63,618 bases of DNA. Origin: CAYGYG01 sp964354155. Lineage in GTDB: Bacteria; Hydrothermota; Tepidihabitantia; SM23-42; CAYGYG01. Numbering within the stretch: the first letter of the stretch is position 1; the number at the start of each line of letters is the position of its first letter. The DNA lies in the NCBI GenBank assembly GCA_964354155.1, contig CAYGYG010000016.1, forward strand, positions 1 through 63,618, in the 5' to 3' direction. The notes under the pieces are model-generated. The model worked only from the letters and a program-made list of their open reading frames with translations, was not told the DNA's origin and searched no databases. The translations under genes and the position numbers were made by a program. Shown in pieces: positions 17,445-27,037 of the stretch.

Positions 17445-18095
17445 ATGCTTGAAAGAAGACGCCCTGCGGGAATTGCCCCGTTTGAGAGGATAGCTATTTT
17501 TATCGATGGGTGGAATTTCAAGTGCGCCACCTATGACGGGTTGAGGTTTAAGGTAGACTATTTGAAGCTGCTTGACTATTTTTGTCAAAACGCGATACTC
17601 CTACGGGCATACTATTACACCGGCGAATGGACTGAAGACGCAATTGACTGGTTTGTAAAACTTAAGAACTACCCGAATCCGGAAGAAAGGAAAAGGGATA
17701 TCAGGGAGCAGAAGGTCGGAGAACAGGGTTTCTGGAGATTCCTCAATCGAAATGGCTACCAGGTGGTCAGAAAACCCATCCGGCTCTTCCGAGACAGAAC
17801 CGGTGAAATAAGGACCAAGGCTGATCTCGATCTGGAATTGGCGGTAGACATGTTGACTCTCGCGGACCGGTGTGAAAAGCAAATCCTCGTCTCCGGTGAC
17901 GGAGACTTTATCCCTTTGATCAAGGCGGTTGGCTTGCGTGGGGTCCGGATTGCAGTTGTCAGCACTTTCAGTCCGGAAGCCTACACCAATGCTCACTACG
18001 CGGCAAATGAGGAATTGGCCGACGCCGCCGACGAATTCATTGATCTCGTGGACCTTCGACAGCATATCGAGAGAGAAGAGGAAAGAAATCGGTAG
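17445..18095 (+). CDS. NYN-domain (LabA/DUF88-type) putative ribonuclease
   Basis: 216 residues from ATG 17445, chosen because GGAGGT is 3-8 nt upstream; a start at 17403 would add a non-conserved leader. The NYN/PIN-like core is clear: IAIFIDGWNFK at the N-terminus, acidic TKADLDLELAVDM in the middle, and LVSGDGDFIPLI followed by GVRIAVVS. These Asp residues form the expected metal-binding active site. The family acts on RNA or in regulation; the exact substrate is unknown. It follows fhs by 262 bp and is preceded by the possible structured leader. Confidence 0.9.
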   Translation: MLERRRPAGIAPFERIAIFIDGWNFKCATYDGLRFKVDYLKLLDYFCQNAILLRAYYYTGEWTEDAIDWFVKLKNYPNPEERKRDIREQKVGEQGFWRFLNRNGYQVVRKPIRLFRDRTGEIRTKADLDLELAVDMLTLADRCEKQILVSGDGDFIPLIKAVGLRGVRIAVVSTFSPEAYTNAHYAANEELADAADEFIDLVDLRQHIEREEERNR

Positions 18096-18131
18096 CGTCG
18101 GACGGGTGCTCGAATCGCTTCTTGAAACTGT

Positions 18132-18159
18132 TTGACAAGGCACTGGTTATCAATATACT
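18132..18159 (+). promoter_or_regulatory. Promoter of the alpha-2-macroglobulin/pbpC operon
   Basis: TTGACA (18132-18137), 16-bp spacer, TATACT (18154-18159). The start would be near 18166, giving a leader of about 165 nt. The leader contains a perfect 8-bp hairpin CCGCCCCG (18262-18269) / CGGGGCGG (18278-18285) without a T-run, and the SD AAGGAGG before the ATG at 18332. Confidence 0.6.
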
Positions 18160-18331
18160 TTGCGGGGAAAACAGATTCAAGTGAACCGGCGACCTTATTA
18201 TCCTCCATTCTTTAGATGCCACCACATTTTTGCGATGATCGATTCGGTTGGCGGGCTTTAGCCGCCCCGTGAAGTGTCGGGGCGGTGTTGTTGGGGTCGG
18301 AGAAACCACAAGACTTATCTAAGGAGGCACA

Positions 18332-21300
18332 ATGTCAAACGTCAAGTACTACAAGTTTTTCTACTTTCTGATCGTCTTTGTCGTGATTATTACTGCACTT
18401 TTGTGCGCCTACATCATCTTTTTCAAGACCGCGGGGCGGGTTCCCAGCCAAGAGGGTGTGCAGGAAATTACGGTACAGCCCAGCGGCCCGCTCGAGAACA
18501 TACCGAATGAAATGGTCATCTACTTTATTCAGGCCTATCCGGCCGCTGAGGGTGTGATTATTGATCAGGACAGCCTGCCGAGTTTCATTAAGATCGAGCC
18601 GTTCTTGCCAGCCGACGGGAAGTGGACGTCAAACCGTACCTTTGAAATATACTTCCGTGAGCCGCCGCGGCCGGAGCAAGAATACAAGATTACGATGGTC
18701 CGGATACCTCTGATCAGTGAAGAGGCTGCGGTTGAACCCAGGGTCTTTGGTTTCACGACGCCTTCATTCGGCGTGAATAACATAGCGCTTAAGGACCTGG
18801 GCAGGAAGAGCGCCGTCATTTCACTCGACTTCAATTTCGCGCCCGAGCGGGCGGGAATCAAAGACTACATCATGATTCTTGACTCCCGAGGCAAAAGAGT
18901 GGAGATCAGCTCGGTTCGCACGGAATCGGATCGGCCGCAGGAAGTTCTGATCGTCGTGCCCGTGCTTAAGGCGCCGGAGCAGTACAAAGTTACCGTACGC
19001 AAGGGTCTCAAGAGTCGCCTTGATGTTGTGCTGAAGCAGGATTTCGAAGCGGTACTGCCGGTGGGATTTACCGCCCGGCCGATTTCGGTCACCGATTACA
19101 AGGTCGAGGAGTCGGACGACGGTTACATGGTTGTCTTCAATATCGTTTCGCCCGCCGAGCGGCCGCTTGAGGTCAAAGAAGAAAACCTGGGGCGATTCGT
19201 AAGAGTGAGTCCCGAGATAAAGGTCCGCGCCGCGACATCATCCGGTAAGATCTACCTGTTTGGCAGTTTCATTCCCGAGAAGACGTACAAGATTACGTTG
19301 AAATCGGGCATTATGAGCAAGAAGGGTTCGATTCTCCAGCAGACCTACACGACTGAGATCACGACCCCCGCCAAAAAAGAGAAACTGCAGTTTGTCTACC
19401 GGGGCCGGTACTTCGGCCGGACCGGGGCATGGAATATACCGCTTAAGGTTGCCAAAATCAAAACCGTGAATCTGAACATCGTCTACATGCCGCCCGAAAA
19501 CGTGATTTTCTGGCACCTCAAGGACTACGGACGTAAAGAAGCCATCTCCAGCCTGGGCGAGGCGGTAGTCAACGAGGCCAAGATCGACGTGGAAAAGGGA
19601 CTCAAGGACCAGATTGTGTGGCTCGATTTGCGTCAGTATTTGAAAGACGAGAGCAAGGGCGTGTACCTGGTCCAGGCCTACGGGCACACGGAGGGCGGGC
19701 AGTACTTGAACGACCGGGTTGCCGTGGTGATCTCCGACATATCCCTGGTGGTCAAATGGTACAGAAACTCGATCTACGTCTGGGCGTTCAATTCGTCGTT
19801 GGTGCGTCCTGAGGCCGGGGTCGAGATTGAGGTCAAAAGCTCGAAGAACTTCCTTACCGGCAAGGGCACCACGAACAACGAAGGTTTCTGTGCGATTCCG
19901 GTTCTGAAAGAAGGGCGCGACCCGTTTGTCGTCTTTGCCCGGCGCGGTGATGAGTGGACCTACGTTCATGTTCCTTCTTTGCGCCTGCCGCTTGAAGCGT
20001 ACGACGTGGGTGGCGAATATCCGGGTGAGAGCTATCGTGCCTATATGTATCCCGAGCGCGACCTGTACCGTCCCGGCGATGAGGTCCATCTCGGCGCCCT
20101 GGTCCGGGCCCAGCGCACGTTCGAAGGGGTGGCGATGCCGGTGAAGCTGGTGGTCCGTGATCCCCAGGGCCGGAACTTCCTTTCGCTCGCGGCAACGACC
20201 GACGCCTACGGTTTCTGCGAGTTTGGTTTCCCGACCTCGGTTTCATCGCCGACCGGCAAGTACATGCTGTCGCTTGTTGCCGGCGACCAGACCCTGTACT
20301 GGACCCAGATATCGGTTGAGACCTTCGCTCCCGAACGGATGCGAGTTGAGCTTGGGCTGCCCGAAACGCCGGCGCTTTATAAGTCGATTCCTCTGGCGAT
20401 CGATGCGCAATACCTGTTTGGAGCACCGGCATCAGGCGAAGAATACAGCGCCAAACTGAAAGCCGAAGAGACCGATTTTACCGCGCCGGGCTACTTCAAC
20501 TACTCCTTCGGCATCGTCCGCCGGGGTGAGCGTGTGCCGTCCTGGGAGTCGGATGGACAGACTGGTTATCTGGACGACCAGGGACGGGCCCGGGAGGTCT
20601 TCCGGCTCGACACCAATGTCGTCTTCAACGGACCCGTTCGCCTGAGCAGTTACGTCACAGTGAGTGAAGGCGGCAGCGGCCGGGTCACGGCGAAATCGGT
20701 CAGCAAGACGGTTTACACGAAACCTTACTACGTCGGTATCCATCCCAATGTCAGCCGGGTCATCGACGACGTACCGGTAGTCGTCAAGGGCGTCATGCTG
20801 AAGCCGGATGGCTCAGTCAATCGCGGGGAATCCCGTCTCTACTACAAGGTGTACCGCCTGCCGTACTACTACAGCTACTATGACGATTACTACGAGAATG
20901 ACTACTCGTGGGAATCACGGATTGAGAAGATCCCGGTTACTGAGCGCAAGTACCTCGACCCGGTCGACGGCAAGTTCTCGTTTGAGTTTACGCCATCGAC
21001 GTCATACTATGATTACCTGATTGAAGTAGTCGATGAGGCTCATGAGACGCGGGCTCAGGTGCAGCTGTCCGGCTGGGGCTGGTACTATTCCGAGGCGGAG
21101 GAAAAGTCGGAGTCACCGGAGGTTTTGCCCCTGCGCTTGGACAAGAAGGACTACGACGCCGGGGAAGATGTGAAGGTGCAGGCTCTGCTGCCGTTTGCCG
21201 GCAAGATTCTCTGGACCGTTGAACTCGACACGTTATATCGCCACGAATTGCGCGACGCCCGGGGCGACGTTGCATCCTGGTCGTTCCGTGCCCCGTCCGG

Positions 21301-23677
21301 TGTGTCCAATGTGTACGTCACGGGTCTCCTGGTGCGTTCGGGCGGCAACTACTTGGTGCAGCGCGGTTTCGGAGTACAGCGGGTTAGGATACGACCGAAA
21401 GACAACCGGATGAACCTTGAGGTCCTGGTGCCAGAGCGGGTCAAGCCCGGCGAGGAACTGATCTTGAAGGTCAGGGCCGGCCGCAAATTCAAAGGGACGA
21501 TTGCCGTGGTTGACGAGGGCATCCTGCAGATCACGAATTTTGCGAGTCCCGAGCCTTACGAGGGGATCTTCCGCGATATCGCCTTGTACATCAACTCCGC
21601 CGAATCGTTCGGCTGGATCATGAAGCGTGTTCTGGAAAAGACGGGCGGCGGTTTTGCGTCACGGGATAAGGAGTTTGCCGAAGCGCGCTTTGCCCGGATC
21701 GTTTCCTATTGGAGCGGGATCAAAGAGAGCGACAACGAGGGCAATATCGTCTACAAACTCAAAATACCGCAGTACAACGGGAAACTGAGAGTCATGGCGG
21801 TCGGCGCGGACGAGACGCGGTTTGGCGGTCGGGCGGCAAGCGTCTACGTAAGGAGTGACGTCATTGTTGCACCGACAATTCCCAGGTTCATGCACACCAA
21901 CGACCGCTTCTCATTCCCGATCAGTCTTATCAACACAACCAAGTCGACACGAAGCGTGAAACTCGGTTTGACCTTGAAGAACTGTCGGGCGGCCGGCCCG
22001 GATAAGCGGACGGTCGTGCTCAAGCCGGAAGAGAAGCAGGTGGTATGGATCGAATGTACCGCAGGCAGCGAGCCGGGCGGGCTTGATATCGCAGTGGATG
22101 CCTCGTCCGACCAGGAGAGCTACCACGAGGACTTCGTCATCCCGGTCTATCCCAATGCCCCTTATGTCACCGAGTCGGAGTACATCAAAATCAAGCCCAA
22201 TGCGAAATATGACCTGAAGCCTCTTTTCGACCAGTGGTTCCCGCGCGCGCACACGGCGCGCTTGATTCTGACCAATGTGCCGGCGCTGTCCCGGTTGAAC
22301 CATGTCCGCTATGCGATTGGCTATCCGTACGGCTGTATCGAGCAGACATCGACTTCGACGATGGTCTTGCTGCGGCTGGGGACTCTCCTGCCGGTGATTG
22401 CGCCGGACATCAGCAAGGAGAAGTTTACCGAGATGGTCAACTATGGGGTGCGGCGGATTATGTCGATGCAGACCATCTCCGGCGGGTTCACTTACTGGCC
22501 CGGCGGCAACGACGACCAGCCCTGGGCTGCGGCCTACGCCACTTTCGTGCTGCTCGAAGCAAAGGATGCCGGCTTTGGCGTGCCGGACGGCGTAATCAAG
22601 GCGGCCCTGAATTACCTCGATGCACAGTCTGACAAATCGGGGATGGCTTATTATGTACTGGCAAAGGGGAAGAAGCTCCAGAAGAGACCGGAGGCAATCG
22701 ACCGGTTGGTGACCATGGCGCGCAAAGAGAAGTACGATCTGCCCAACTGGCTCTGGGTGGCCGGCGCGATTTTTGAATCGGGCCGGGTTGAAGAGGCCCG
22801 CAGTGTGCTGGGCATGGCATTGAAGCAGAAGCCTTCGGATGAACGGCACTACTCCGGTGATTTTTATAGCCGCCTGCAGTCTCGAGGCATGGCTTTGTAC
22901 CTGGTGGAAGACATCAATCCCGGCATGCCCGAGGAAGATTCCCTCTTAGTCGATATCGTCGGATCTCTCGGCCTGCATTCCAGTTACTACTATACGACTC
23001 AGGAATTGGCATGGTCGATGCTGGGGATCGGTAAGTACGCCGGGAGGCTCAAGAAACAGGACTTCAGCGCGGAGCTCAAACTCGACGGCAAGGCGGTCGC
23101 GCCCCAGCGCGAAAAAGGTATGCTCTCCTGGGAGCTGCGCAACCCGGGCCAGGCCGGCACCGGCCGGCTCGAAGTCAAGTCAGGCAGCGAGCTTTTCTTG
23201 AATATCGAGAACACCGGGTTCTCCAGGAAGAAGACGTCATTCGTACCCTATGCCAAGGGTATCACGCTGGAGCGCAAGCTGTATGATTACGATGGCAACG
23301 CGGTGCGCACCGCGGCGCAGGGTGATCTGGTTGTCGTCAGGGTTGAGATAAAGACCGACAACTATTACGACAACGTAGCGGTCGAAGTTCCGATACCGGC
23401 CGGACTGGAAATAGAAAACCCGCGCATCGGCCGGGATGATCTGCCCGGTTGGGCGGACAGTGGTGACAATCTGTGGTGGCCCGACTATGTTGACATCCGG
23501 GACGACCGCGTGATAATCTTCGGTCGCACTCATTACGACAGTCGTTACTACTATTTCCTCGCGCGCTGCGTGACGCCAGGCGAGTTCTTTTTGGCTCCGG
23601 TACGCGGCCTGGTGATGTACAATCCGGACTTGAACGCCCACACCGCGGCCGAAGTCTTCACGGTAAATCGGCCCTAG
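18332..23677 (+). CDS. Bacterial alpha-2-macroglobulin with intact thioester
   Basis: 1781 residues. Residues 7-29 (FFYFLIVFVVIITALLCAYI) are a membrane anchor with no lipobox, so it is tethered by a helix and not by lipid as in E. coli YfhM. A series of macroglobulin (MG) domains follows, then MG7-like SWESDG and YPERDLYRPGDEV. The thioester motif YGCIEQ has Cys1335 and Gln1338, in a helical thioester domain (about 1310-1600). The C-terminus has LARCVTPGEF, typical of the receptor-binding-like domain. Such proteins trap proteases in the periplasm. A Tyr-rich insert (YYYSYYDDYYENDY) lies at about 845-870. It is followed 57 bp later by pbpC, the classic pairing: peptidoglycan repair plus protease defence after envelope breach. 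Confidence 0.95.
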   Translation: MSNVKYYKFFYFLIVFVVIITALLCAYIIFFKTAGRVPSQEGVQEITVQPSGPLENIPNEMVIYFIQAYPAAEGVIIDQDSLPSFIKIEPFLPADGKWTSNRTFEIYFREPPRPEQEYKITMVRIPLISEEAAVEPRVFGFTTPSFGVNNIALKDLGRKSAVISLDFNFAPERAGIKDYIMILDSRGKRVEISSVRTESDRPQEVLIVVPVLKAPEQYKVTVRKGLKSRLDVVLKQDFEAVLPVGFTARPISVTDYKVEESDDGYMVVFNIVSPAERPLEVKEENLGRFVRVSPEIKVRAATSSGKIYLFGSFIPEKTYKITLKSGIMSKKGSILQQTYTTEITTPAKKEKLQFVYRGRYFGRTGAWNIPLKVAKIKTVNLNIVYMPPENVIFWHLKDYGRKEAISSLGEAVVNEAKIDVEKGLKDQIVWLDLRQYLKDESKGVYLVQAYGHTEGGQYLNDRVAVVISDISLVVKWYRNSIYVWAFNSSLVRPEAGVEIEVKSSKNFLTGKGTTNNEGFCAIPVLKEGRDPFVVFARRGDEWTYVHVPSLRLPLEAYDVGGEYPGESYRAYMYPERDLYRPGDEVHLGALVRAQRTFEGVAMPVKLVVRDPQGRNFLSLAATTDAYGFCEFGFPTSVSSPTGKYMLSLVAGDQTLYWTQISVETFAPERMRVELGLPETPALYKSIPLAIDAQYLFGAPASGEEYSAKLKAEETDFTAPGYFNYSFGIVRRGERVPSWESDGQTGYLDDQGRAREVFRLDTNVVFNGPVRLSSYVTVSEGGSGRVTAKSVSKTVYTKPYYVGIHPNVSRVIDDVPVVVKGVMLKPDGSVNRGESRLYYKVYRLPYYYSYYDDYYENDYSWESRIEKIPVTERKYLDPVDGKFSFEFTPSTSYYDYLIEVVDEAHETRAQVQLSGWGWYYSEAEEKSESPEVLPLRLDKKDYDAGEDVKVQALLPFAGKILWTVELDTLYRHELRDARGDVASWSFRAPSGVSNVYVTGLLVRSGGNYLVQRGFGVQRVRIRPKDNRMNLEVLVPERVKPGEELILKVRAGRKFKGTIAVVDEGILQITNFASPEPYEGIFRDIALYINSAESFGWIMKRVLEKTGGGFASRDKEFAEARFARIVSYWSGIKESDNEGNIVYKLKIPQYNGKLRVMAVGADETRFGGRAASVYVRSDVIVAPTIPRFMHTNDRFSFPISLINTTKSTRSVKLGLTLKNCRAAGPDKRTVVLKPEEKQVVWIECTAGSEPGGLDIAVDASSDQESYHEDFVIPVYPNAPYVTESEYIKIKPNAKYDLKPLFDQWFPRAHTARLILTNVPALSRLNHVRYAIGYPYGCIEQTSTSTMVLLRLGTLLPVIAPDISKEKFTEMVNYGVRRIMSMQTISGGFTYWPGGNDDQPWAAAYATFVLLEAKDAGFGVPDGVIKAALNYLDAQSDKSGMAYYVLAKGKKLQKRPEAIDRLVTMARKEKYDLPNWLWVAGAIFESGRVEEARSVLGMALKQKPSDERHYSGDFYSRLQSRGMALYLVEDINPGMPEEDSLLVDIVGSLGLHSSYYYTTQELAWSMLGIGKYAGRLKKQDFSAELKLDGKAVAPQREKGMLSWELRNPGQAGTGRLEVKSGSELFLNIENTGFSRKKTSFVPYAKGITLERKLYDYDGNAVRTAAQGDLVVVRVEIKTDNYYDNVAVEVPIPAGLEIENPRIGRDDLPGWADSGDNLWWPDYVDIRDDRVIIFGRTHYDSRYYYFLARCVTPGEFFLAPVRGLVMYNPDLNAHTAAEVFTVNRP

Positions 23678-23734
23678 GCCCGGCTGTGCTTGTTTCCTTA
23701 TGGCCGGTTTCAGGGTGAAGGGTACGATTCGCGC

Positions 23735-26068
23735 ATGGATAGGACCGTGACGACACGACGCAGCGCGGCCGCGGCATTTGTCATTGCCGGTTTGCCCGCG
23801 TGCCTGGTGCTTTTTCTCAGAGTACTGCCGTTGCCGCCGGCGCTCGACGGGTGCTGGTCGAGAATCGTCCGTTTTCACGACGGCCAGGTGCTGAGAGTCT
23901 ACATTTCGGACGATGAGAAGTGGCGTATCTTCGTACCGCTGGAAAAAATGGACCCGCTTCTGGTCAAGGCGACGCTTGCCTTTGAGGACCGTTATTTCTA
24001 TTCCCATCCTGGCGTCAACGCCCTGGCCTTACTGCGGGCGGGGCTCCAAAACGTAAAAACGGGCAGAATTCGCAGCGGCGGATCAACCTTGACCATGCAG
24101 TTGGCGCGCATCGCCGAACCGAAACGCCGAAGCATTCCAGGCAAGTGTTGGGAAATGATGCGGGCACTGCAATTTGAACTCAGCTTAGGCAAAGAACGAA
24201 TCCTCGAACTGTATCTTAATTTGGCGCCCTACGGCGGCAATGTCGAAGGTGTGGGTGCCGCCGCGCTGGGATACTACGGAGCCCTCCCGGACAAACTCAC
24301 TCCTCTCGAGATTGCCTTCCTGGTTTCACTGCCTCAGGCGCCGACCTTACGCCGGCCGGACTCAAAACCATCGGCCCTGGTCGGACGCCGGATGGTTCTT
24401 GCGGCGATGCGCCGGCAAGGGCTTATTGACCAGGATGACTATGAGCACGGCCAAGCCGCGGCGGTTCCGACCGGGTTTCGACCTTTTCCTTTTGAGGCTC
24501 CCCATGCGGCTGACTTCCTGACGATTGCCGACCCGACCGGACCGGACATCACCAGCACTCTGGACCGTGCCGTGCAGCGGCAAGTCGAGAACATCGTCGT
24601 CTCCTACAAGCAAAAGATCAACCGTGCCGGCGCCACCAATGCGAGCGTCGTCGTGATCGAAAACAGCACACGCAAGGTCCGGGCCCTGGTCGGCTCGCTT
24701 GATTACTTTGACTCGGAAGCCGATGGTCAGGTGCGCGGTTTCTACGCTTTTCGTTCGCCGGGGTCGACCCTCAAGCCATTTCTCTACATATTGGCATTAG
24801 AAAGCGGCGTGATTAACGGCGAGATGCTCATCGAGGATGCACCCTACAAGTTCGGTGACTTCGAACCGGTCGACTTTTCGGGCACGTGGCAGGGGTTGGT
24901 GCGGGCTGAGGACGCGCTGGCCTATTCGCTTAACCTGCCGTTCATTCTGATGCTGAGAAGGCTCGGCTATGCCCGATTCATTGCGCGGCTGAAACAGGCC
25001 GGCTTTGGCGGGCCTCTGGAGTACGGCTCATACGGTTTGCCTATCATCACCGGCGGCATGGACGTACGTTTGCTTGATTTGACCAACTTTTACGTGACGC
25101 TGGCGCGGGGCGGCATGCACGGTTCGTACGTGCTGCTGGAATCGAATGGGTCAAGCCTGGAATCCAGGCTTTTCCGTCCCGGCGCCGTCTATCTTGCGAT
25201 GAAGGCCCTGTCCAAACGGAACCGGCCGGACGCGCCGGACCTGGTCGGGTATGCCCTGCCGCGCGGCCGGATATGTTGGAAGACCGGGACGTCTTTAGGC
25301 CGGCGCGACGCGTGGAGTATCGGATTTCAGAAGGACTTCACAGTCGGCGTGTGGATCGGTAATTTCTCTGGGGAAGGGTCGGACAGTATTGTTGGTGCGC
25401 TGGTCTCGGCCCCGATTATGTTTGACATCATACGTTGCCTGGAAGATGAATGGCAGGGCGAGTTTGCCTGGCAGGATCGCGCTCGGGCCGAGATTGAAAG
25501 CATGGCGGTATGCAAGTACTCAGGATACCGTCCTGGTCGTTACTGCGCCCTGAAAAAGAATGTTGCGGTGCTTGAGAACGCGCACACCTACTTTGAGTGT
25601 CCGTTTCACAAGCAGTACATCATGGAAAAGAAGACCGGGTACCGGGCAAGTCCCTGGAAGAAATATCGCGCCGGCGAGCTATGCGAGAAGGTTATGGTCG
25701 TCTATCCGCCTCAGGTTCAAAAGGTCCTGGGCATGAAAGGCCGGGAACCGCAGTACCCGCCGGAAAACAGGTTGGTCGAAGAGCGCAGCACACTGCAGGT
25801 CATCAGTCCGGTCGAAGGCAGTGCCTACTTCATCCCTTGGGGCGTGAGGAACGCCGACCGAATTCCATTGAAGGCTTTCACCTCATGCAAAGATGGCAAG
25901 GTGCACTGGTTCGTCAATGACCGATACCGCGGTTTTACCGAGTCCGGCGAGACTATGGAAGTGGAGCCGACGGGTGCATCAATGAAGATCGTTGCCGAGG
26001 ATGGCGCCGGCGCAATCAAGGTCATGCGCGTGACCGTCGAGCGGGAGCCTTTGTCCGGACTTCTCTAG
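23735..26068 (+). CDS. pbpC: Penicillin-binding protein 1C
   Basis: 777 residues from ATG 23735; a TTG at 23690 is in frame but gives a leader unlike a signal anchor. A membrane anchor (AFVIAGLPACLVLFLRVL) is followed by a GT51 glycosyltransferase (LAFEDRYFYSHPGV with the catalytic Glu, GGSTLTMQLAR). The transpeptidase has SPGSTLKPF (S-T-L-K), SLN and KTGTS, and the C-terminus (about 680-777, ISPVEGSAYFIPWG) is the PBP1C-specific domain. It polymerises and cross-links peptidoglycan in the periplasm. Pairing with the alpha-2-macroglobulin upstream is conserved in many proteobacteria and suggests joint emergency wall repair. Confidence 0.96.
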   Translation: MDRTVTTRRSAAAAFVIAGLPACLVLFLRVLPLPPALDGCWSRIVRFHDGQVLRVYISDDEKWRIFVPLEKMDPLLVKATLAFEDRYFYSHPGVNALALLRAGLQNVKTGRIRSGGSTLTMQLARIAEPKRRSIPGKCWEMMRALQFELSLGKERILELYLNLAPYGGNVEGVGAAALGYYGALPDKLTPLEIAFLVSLPQAPTLRRPDSKPSALVGRRMVLAAMRRQGLIDQDDYEHGQAAAVPTGFRPFPFEAPHAADFLTIADPTGPDITSTLDRAVQRQVENIVVSYKQKINRAGATNASVVVIENSTRKVRALVGSLDYFDSEADGQVRGFYAFRSPGSTLKPFLYILALESGVINGEMLIEDAPYKFGDFEPVDFSGTWQGLVRAEDALAYSLNLPFILMLRRLGYARFIARLKQAGFGGPLEYGSYGLPIITGGMDVRLLDLTNFYVTLARGGMHGSYVLLESNGSSLESRLFRPGAVYLAMKALSKRNRPDAPDLVGYALPRGRICWKTGTSLGRRDAWSIGFQKDFTVGVWIGNFSGEGSDSIVGALVSAPIMFDIIRCLEDEWQGEFAWQDRARAEIESMAVCKYSGYRPGRYCALKKNVAVLENAHTYFECPFHKQYIMEKKTGYRASPWKKYRAGELCEKVMVVYPPQVQKVLGMKGREPQYPPENRLVEERSTLQVISPVEGSAYFIPWGVRNADRIPLKAFTSCKDGKVHWFVNDRYRGFTESGETMEVEPTGASMKIVAEDGAGAIKVMRVTVEREPLSGLL

Positions 26069-26111
26069 GACGATGGACGAAAGGGCTGGTCCTTCTGCAG
26101 ATTCCTCCCCC

Positions 26112-26156
26112 TTGGCACCCTCCCCTCGAGGGAGGGGAGGGTCAGGGGTTGGCACC
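26112..26156. repeat. Palindromic repeat between TTGGCACC direct repeats
   Basis: The 9-bp stem ACCCTCCCC (26117-26125) / GGGGAGGGT (26134-26142) lies inside two TTGGCACC copies (26112-26119, 26149-26156). It may also serve as a rho-independent-like end of the pbpC transcript, though no T-run follows. Confidence 0.5.
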
Positions 26157-26242
26157 TGTCAGGGGAGAGGAGAATGATAGCACGATTTTCATCAAAAGAG
26201 ACGGCGACGAAGATGCTGGTTATTGTTACGGCACAGTGAAGC

Positions 26243-27037
26243 ATGGATTCGCTGTCGTTTGACCCGATGGTCAGGCTTTACGACGAAAGCCGGGTCGTTG
26301 ATCCTGTGCAGTTGGACAAGGCGTTGGATTACCTGAAGCAGCGGTTTCCGCCGGTACAGTACCCGCGCCTGTTGGAACCGGGCATCGGGACCGGGCGTAT
26401 TGCGATACCGCTGGCGCGCCGCGGCTACGTGGTTCAGGGAGTGGATATTTCCGGGTCGATGCTCATGTTGCTTCGGCAACGGCTGAGGGGAGAAGCGCCG
26501 TCGCTTGAGGTTTCGTTCCAAAAGGGTGATGTCACGTGCCTGCCCTTCGCGTCCGGTGCCTTCGACCTCGCGGTTGTCGTTCACCTGTTCTATTTCATCC
26601 GGCAATGGCGGAATGCCGCGGACGAGATCGCCCGGGTGGTTAAGAGGGAAGGGCCAATCGTCCTGATGCATACCGGCTTTGGTGCCGAAGTGCCCTTTCT
26701 GAACGCGCGGTACGGTGAGCTCTGTCGCCAGAATGGTTTTGCGGCCGAGTCGGTCGGTGTCGCCGGCACAAGCGAAGTCACCGATTACTTCGGGTCCAGG
26801 GGGTACGAAACGGAGTGGATCAAGGGTGAGTGGGAATGGACGTACTGGCAACCGCTGGCCAAGGCGCTCGGCTATCTTGAGCAGCGGGCTTTTTCATTTG
26901 CGGTGAAGACGCCGGAAGAAATCCATCAACGCGTGATCAGGCAACTTGAAGAAGAAGCCGTGGCGCGCTTCGGCACGAGAGAGAGCGTCATTGCCGTGCC
27001 CAACGAGATCCGGATGGCGCTGATGACCCGGTCGTGA
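26243..27037 (+). CDS. Class I SAM-dependent methyltransferase
   Basis: 264 residues. Motif I LLEPGIGTGRIA (about 44-55), motif II acidic VDIS, and the motif with DVTCLPFASGAFDLAVV are those of the Methyltransf_11/ubiE-like group. The N-terminal FDPMVRLYDESR is typical of small-molecule methyltransferases of this group. The substrate cannot be told. It overlaps the next gene by GTGA (stop at 27035-27037), so the two are coupled. No strong Shine-Dalgarno precedes the ATG. Confidence 0.88.
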   Translation: MDSLSFDPMVRLYDESRVVDPVQLDKALDYLKQRFPPVQYPRLLEPGIGTGRIAIPLARRGYVVQGVDISGSMLMLLRQRLRGEAPSLEVSFQKGDVTCLPFASGAFDLAVVVHLFYFIRQWRNAADEIARVVKREGPIVLMHTGFGAEVPFLNARYGELCRQNGFAAESVGVAGTSEVTDYFGSRGYETEWIKGEWEWTYWQPLAKALGYLEQRAFSFAVKTPEEIHQRVIRQLEEEAVARFGTRESVIAVPNEIRMALMTRS

